The position numbers and the translations under genes are program-made. A stretch of 6,659 nucleotides of DNA from Deltaproteobacteria bacterium (GTDB taxonomy: Bacteria > Desulfobacterota_C > Deferrisomatia > Deferrisomatales > JACRMM01). A model generated the notes under the pieces. That model made no database searches and was not told where the DNA came from. It saw only the letters and a list, made by a program, of their open reading frames with translations. The stretch lies in contig JACRCS010000788.1 of assembly GCA_016218905.1 (NCBI GenBank), positions 1-6,659 of the forward strand. Reading direction: 5' to 3'. Every line of letters begins with the position of its first letter. Position 1 is the stretch's first letter. Shown here piece after piece: positions 5,201 to 6,659 of the stretch.

Positions 5201-6659
5201 TGAAAGCTCGCAGCGAGCGCGGCATGGTGCTGGTGGCCTGCCTACTCCTCCTCGCTCTCCTGTCGCTCCTGGGTGCCTCGAGCCTCTTCACGGCAACGGT
5301 CGACACCCAGCTCGTGGGGAATCTGAAGTACAACCGCGAAGCCTTCTACGCCGCCGAAGCCGCTCTGGAGGTAGGCGCCGGCAAGCTCACGCGGGCCTTC
5401 TTATCAGACCTGCGCCCCTACGTGCCGACGTACGCGTGGACGGCGCCTCAAGGTACTGCGTACGGAGACCCATATGGACCCGGCTCCTTCAACGGGTACG
5501 CGACCGAGTACCGGATCGGAAACGCCCTCGATCCCAACCACCCCGCGACCGTCCCGTCGGCTCAGTCCTACACCACGGCAGAGAACGGCCAGCAACTCGT
5601 CCACTTCGCGTACATGTACTCCGTGGAGGCCAAGGCAGAAGGCACGCTCGGCTCCGGCTCCATGACCGAGGCGGTGCGGGTGCTCGAAACGCCTCTGGTC
5701 CAGTACTACGTCTTCTTCAACGACCACCTCTCGTGGCACCCCGGCGGCGAGATGGAGTCATGGGGCCGCATTCATACGAACGGGAACCTCTACTTCGCCC
5801 CCCAGGCACAGGTCACCTTCCGGGACTTCAACGATCCGGCCGCGCCCCAGTTCTCCCCGAACCAGCTCACCGCGGCGGGACAGATCCGCTACGGGGAGTA
5901 CCTGCGCCAGGATGGTGGCGTACTCACCCGGACGCCGAGCACGGTCCGAGTGAGGGTCCGGAACCTCGGGACGGCGCCCGATCTGGCGGGTGACTACGAA
6001 GACGTCACCCAGAGCATCACGCCGGCCAACCGGGGATCGGAGGAGCTCCGGTTCCAGGACGCAGCAACGCCGCCTTCCAATCACGTACGGGTGGGCCTCG
6101 ACGCGCTGCCGGTGCCGGATACGCGGATCATCCAGCGGGCCTCCGGCAACGAGCAGGAGGCGGGGAATCCGACCCGGACGCTCGTGGACGGCATGCTGAT
6201 CCTCTCGGACAACGGCGCCCTCACGATCAAGTTGAGGCTCTCGGGAGCGGCTCAGGAGACCGTGACGGACCTCCTCGCCGGTTACGAGGTCGCGGCGGGA
6301 CAACCGGTCAGTTGGGCAGCGTGGCCGGTCGACGCACTGAAGCGCGCGGATGGAAGCGCGACAACTGCTCTGGCCGACCTCATCCCCCGCACGATCGTCT
6401 ACTCCCCCGAGGCCTTCGTCCAGCGCGATGAGGCGGGCACCACCTACACCGCCTGGAGCGGCCCGACGAAGAACCCGCGCTACCCCTGCGTGCTCGAGCG
6501 TCAGGACGGCCGCGAGGGGAAAGAGGTCGATCTCACGGTAATCGACCTCCAGCGGCTCGAGCTCTGGTACCGCGACTACCTCGCGTGGCGGGGCCTCACG
6601 ACGACGGATCGAAAGCTCCTCATCTACGTCTCCCGTACCGGGGCCACCGTCAAGAGGGC
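5200..6659 (+). CDS. pilX: Large PilX-like pilus assembly protein, 3' end beyond window
   Basis: The frame stays open to the right edge, giving at least 486 residues without a stop. The N-terminus is that of the PilX N-terminal family: MKARSERG, then the hydrophobic segment MVLVACLLLLALLSLLGASSL (about 9-29), then TQLVGNLKYNREAFYAAEAALEVG. The position-5 Glu of ordinary pilins is absent, as is usual in PilX. In PilX families this protein acts with other minor pilins and PilY1 at the pilus tip. Classical PilX is under about 200 residues; this one is more than twice that and has a long extracellular part of unknown fold. Notable blocks are WGRIHTNGNLYF at 188-199, which recalls HTNG/HSNG motifs in other large PilX-like proteins, and a late DLQRLELW segment followed by LLIYVS near the edge. 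It overlaps pilV and is the last visible gene of the operon. The name rests on the N-terminus and context only. Confidence 0.75.
   Translation, partial: MKARSERGMVLVACLLLLALLSLLGASSLFTATVDTQLVGNLKYNREAFYAAEAALEVGAGKLTRAFLSDLRPYVPTYAWTAPQGTAYGDPYGPGSFNGYATEYRIGNALDPNHPATVPSAQSYTTAENGQQLVHFAYMYSVEAKAEGTLGSGSMTEAVRVLETPLVQYYVFFNDHLSWHPGGEMESWGRIHTNGNLYFAPQAQVTFRDFNDPAAPQFSPNQLTAAGQIRYGEYLRQDGGVLTRTPSTVRVRVRNLGTAPDLAGDYEDVTQSITPANRGSEELRFQDAATPPSNHVRVGLDALPVPDTRIIQRASGNEQEAGNPTRTLVDGMLILSDNGALTIKLRLSGAAQETVTDLLAGYEVAAGQPVSWAAWPVDALKRADGSATTALADLIPRTIVYSPEAFVQRDEAGTTYTAWSGPTKNPRYPCVLERQDGREGKEVDLTVIDLQRLELWYRDYLAWRGLTTTDRKLLIYVSRTGATVKR

Noticed and set aside
1..6659. CRISPR arrays, tRNA or rRNA genes, insertion sequences
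   Set aside because: No regularly spaced direct repeats, cloverleaf sequences, transposase-like products or terminal inverted repeats were seen on either strand.

Overview
The window is GC-rich and densely coding, with a strong preference for G or C at third codon positions. It looks like chromosomal DNA of a Gram-negative bacterium: it carries a lipid A-type acyltransferase fragment, an MltD-like periplasmic murein transglycosylase, and a type IV pilus (T4P) ATPase with minor pilins. The long PilX-like protein resembles those of uncultured delta-proteobacterial or acidobacterial-type lineages. That placement is an impression, because no marker here fixes the phylum.

Region 1-457 is the odd part. 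From the left edge to about 130-150, the plus strand encodes the C-terminal part of an LpxL/HtrB-type acyltransferase. Past that point the plus-strand frame loses all family resemblance. The minus strand in the same stretch reads instead as a signal peptide plus the N-terminal part of a redoxin/thioredoxin-like protein, which itself loses resemblance where the acyltransferase begins. Two truncated genes thus meet tail to tail. The redoxin fragment lies directly downstream of, and in the same direction as, the mltD-like gene (454-1836, minus strand).

Region 1837-2071 is the divergent intergenic space between mltD and the pilus genes. It contains a perfect 9+9 bp dyad and further GGAAC/GTTCC half-sites. 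If mltD started at the distal GTG (1938), part of this region would instead be coding.

Region 2072-6659 is a plus-strand pilus operon: a PilB/GspE-family assembly ATPase (2072-3922), a FimT/GspH minor pilin (3993-4556), a PilV-like minor pilin (4556-5200, overlapping fimT by one base), and a large PilX-like protein (5200 to past the right edge). The ATPase powers pilin polymerisation from the cytoplasm. FimT, PilV and PilX would form part of the priming or tip complex in the inner membrane and pilus. PilW is absent from its usual place between PilV and PilX, PilV has a DDG..GD..AGDG motif atypical of pilins, and PilX is much larger than the classical protein. No RNA genes, CRISPR arrays, insertion sequences or convincing intrinsic terminators were seen.
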